This document shows, in pieces, positions 63,272-64,000 of a stretch of DNA of 64,000 nt (position 1 is its first letter; every line of letters begins with the position of its first letter). A program made the translations under genes and the position numbers. The notes under the pieces were generated by a model. It saw nothing but the letters and a program-made list of their open reading frames with translations. It was not told where the DNA came from and did no database searches. This DNA comes from Amycolatopsis eburnea (GTDB lineage Bacteria; Actinomycetota; Actinomycetes; Mycobacteriales; Pseudonocardiaceae). Location of the stretch: the NCBI RefSeq assembly GCF_003937945.1, contig NZ_RSEC01000058.1:372001-436000 (forward strand), written 5' to 3'.

Positions 63272-64000
63272 ATGATCATCTCTTGGCGGCCCCTCGACCA
63301 CGCCGCGTACCGGTCGGCGTCGTGGTTCCCCGGCCTGACCGGCCTGCGCGCGCTCGCGGCGCTGGCCGTCGTGTTCTTCCACTACGGCGGCCCGGTGGTC
63401 GACCGGCTGCAGGGCTGGATCGCCGTCCAGCTGTTCTTCGTGCTGTCCGGCTTCCTCATCACGACGCTGGCGTTGCGCGAAGAGGACCGCACGGGCCGGA
63501 TTTCGTTGCGGGACTTCTCCGTCCGCCGGGTTTTCCGGATCCTGCCGGTGTACTTCCTCCTGCTCGGCCTGACGGCGCTGGCGGTGACGCTCGCCGGGAC
63601 GTACGGGAGCAGCCGGCTCGCCGACGCGATGCCGTACTACCTGACCTTCCTGAACGAGGTCGTCGACTTCAACACGCCGTACCCGACGTCGTGGTCGCTG
63701 GGCGTGGAGGAGAAGTTCTACCTCGCCTGGCCCGCGCTGCTCGTGCTGACGTCGTTCGCGAAGACCGGCAAGACCGCGCTGCGCCTGCTGATCGGCGCCG
63801 GCGCGGTCGGGTTCGTGCTCGGCGTCCTGCCGCTCGCGCCCGCGCACCAGTGGGCGAGCCTGTCCGTGCACTACGGCTCGCTGGTCGTCGGCTGCGTGCT
63901 CGCGCTGGCGCTGCACCACCCGCGCGGGTTCGCGGTGCTGTGCCCGTTGACCAGCCCGGCCGCGGCGGTGCTGGTGGCGCTCGGGTTCGGCGCGCTGCAG
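63272..64000 (+). CDS. Acyltransferase-3 (OafA-type) membrane protein, truncated by window end
   Basis: The frame is open from ATG 63272 to the window edge (243 codons). It encodes MIISWRPLDHAAYRSASWF, then FPGLTGLRALAALAVVFFHYGG with the catalytic His of acyltransferase-3 enzymes, QLFFVLSGFLIT, RRVFRILPVYFLLL and SWSLGVEEKFYLAWP with its conserved Glu. At least five membrane helices are visible. These enzymes O-acylate cell-surface sugars, peptidoglycan or antibiotics. The C-terminus lies outside the window. Confidence 0.88.
   Translation, partial: MIISWRPLDHAAYRSASWFPGLTGLRALAALAVVFFHYGGPVVDRLQGWIAVQLFFVLSGFLITTLALREEDRTGRISLRDFSVRRVFRILPVYFLLLGLTALAVTLAGTYGSSRLADAMPYYLTFLNEVVDFNTPYPTSWSLGVEEKFYLAWPALLVLTSFAKTGKTALRLLIGAGAVGFVLGVLPLAPAHQWASLSVHYGSLVVGCVLALALHHPRGFAVLCPLTSPAAAVLVALGFGALQ

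Overview
The window is chromosomal DNA from a very high-GC actinomycete. Family content, small-gene set and gene order point to Pseudonocardiales, most likely Amycolatopsis or a close relative; this is an inference from gene order and codon use, with no rRNA present to confirm it. From about 2.9 to 32.2 kb the order follows, from memory, the M. tuberculosis stretch Rv3247c-Rv3214: tmk, mtrA-mtrB-lpqB, comF-like, hpf, secA, an Rv3235-like gene, a wax-ester synthase/DGAT, rsgA, SRAP, ybaK, sigR-rsrA, a biotinyl protein, pdtaS, whiB1, a lipid kinase, a membrane protein, GNAT and histidine phosphatase. Lineage-specific insertions interrupt it: solA-iclR between tmk and mtrA, a P450 after secA, and two paralogous lipoproteins before rsgA. 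I saw no rRNA, tRNA, CRISPR array, IS element or prophage.

Layout. 0-2.9 kb: end of an unknown gene, an HTH regulator, and a divergent secreted papain-like protease with a membrane-anchored partner. 2.9-12.2 kb: tmk, a sarcosine-oxidase-like flavoenzyme with its IclR regulator, the MtrA-MtrB-LpqB envelope/division signalling operon, ComF-like PRTase and long-form HPF. 12.3-24.8 kb: secA, P450, Rv3235-like protein, HAD, rRNA/tRNA methyltransferase, WS/DGAT, lipoproteins, RsgA, SRAP and a hydrolase. 25-32.3 kb: thiol-stress module sigR-rsrA with a textbook sigma-R promoter, a 24-codon gene for ribosomal protein bL37 that is too small for ordinary ORF calling, biotinyl protein, PdtaS and WhiB1 with a CRP-type operator. 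32.3-38.3 kb: hotdog thioesterase, secreted protein, cholesterol oxidase, MarR/SRPBCC pair, sugar epimerase and malic enzyme. 38.3-49.9 kb: an aminopropyltransferase-like enzyme (BpsA family), a four-gene OpuC-type osmoprotectant importer, a TetM/OtrA-like GTPase with a possible leader ORF, LysE exporter, F420/FMN-type oxidoreductase, GNAT, a secreted subtilisin with P-domain and a membrane protein. 49.9-64 kb: kgd (2-oxoglutarate E1/E2), DUF4291, a fused heterodimer-like ABC exporter, an ABC-2 exporter pair, a second two-component system and a truncated acyltransferase-3.

The regulatory DNA is as informative as the genes. There are three copies of a 17-bp IclR-like palindrome linking solA-iclR to a distant HAD gene, the sigma-R promoter of sigR, a CRP site before whiB1, a 24-bp palindrome before the thioesterase, inverted perfect DnaA boxes at 45.8 kb, and several genes whose -10 hexamer sits 7-13 nt before the start codon (leaderless mRNAs). 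Convergent gene pairs either overlap by 4-12 nt or are separated by long near-perfect palindromes.
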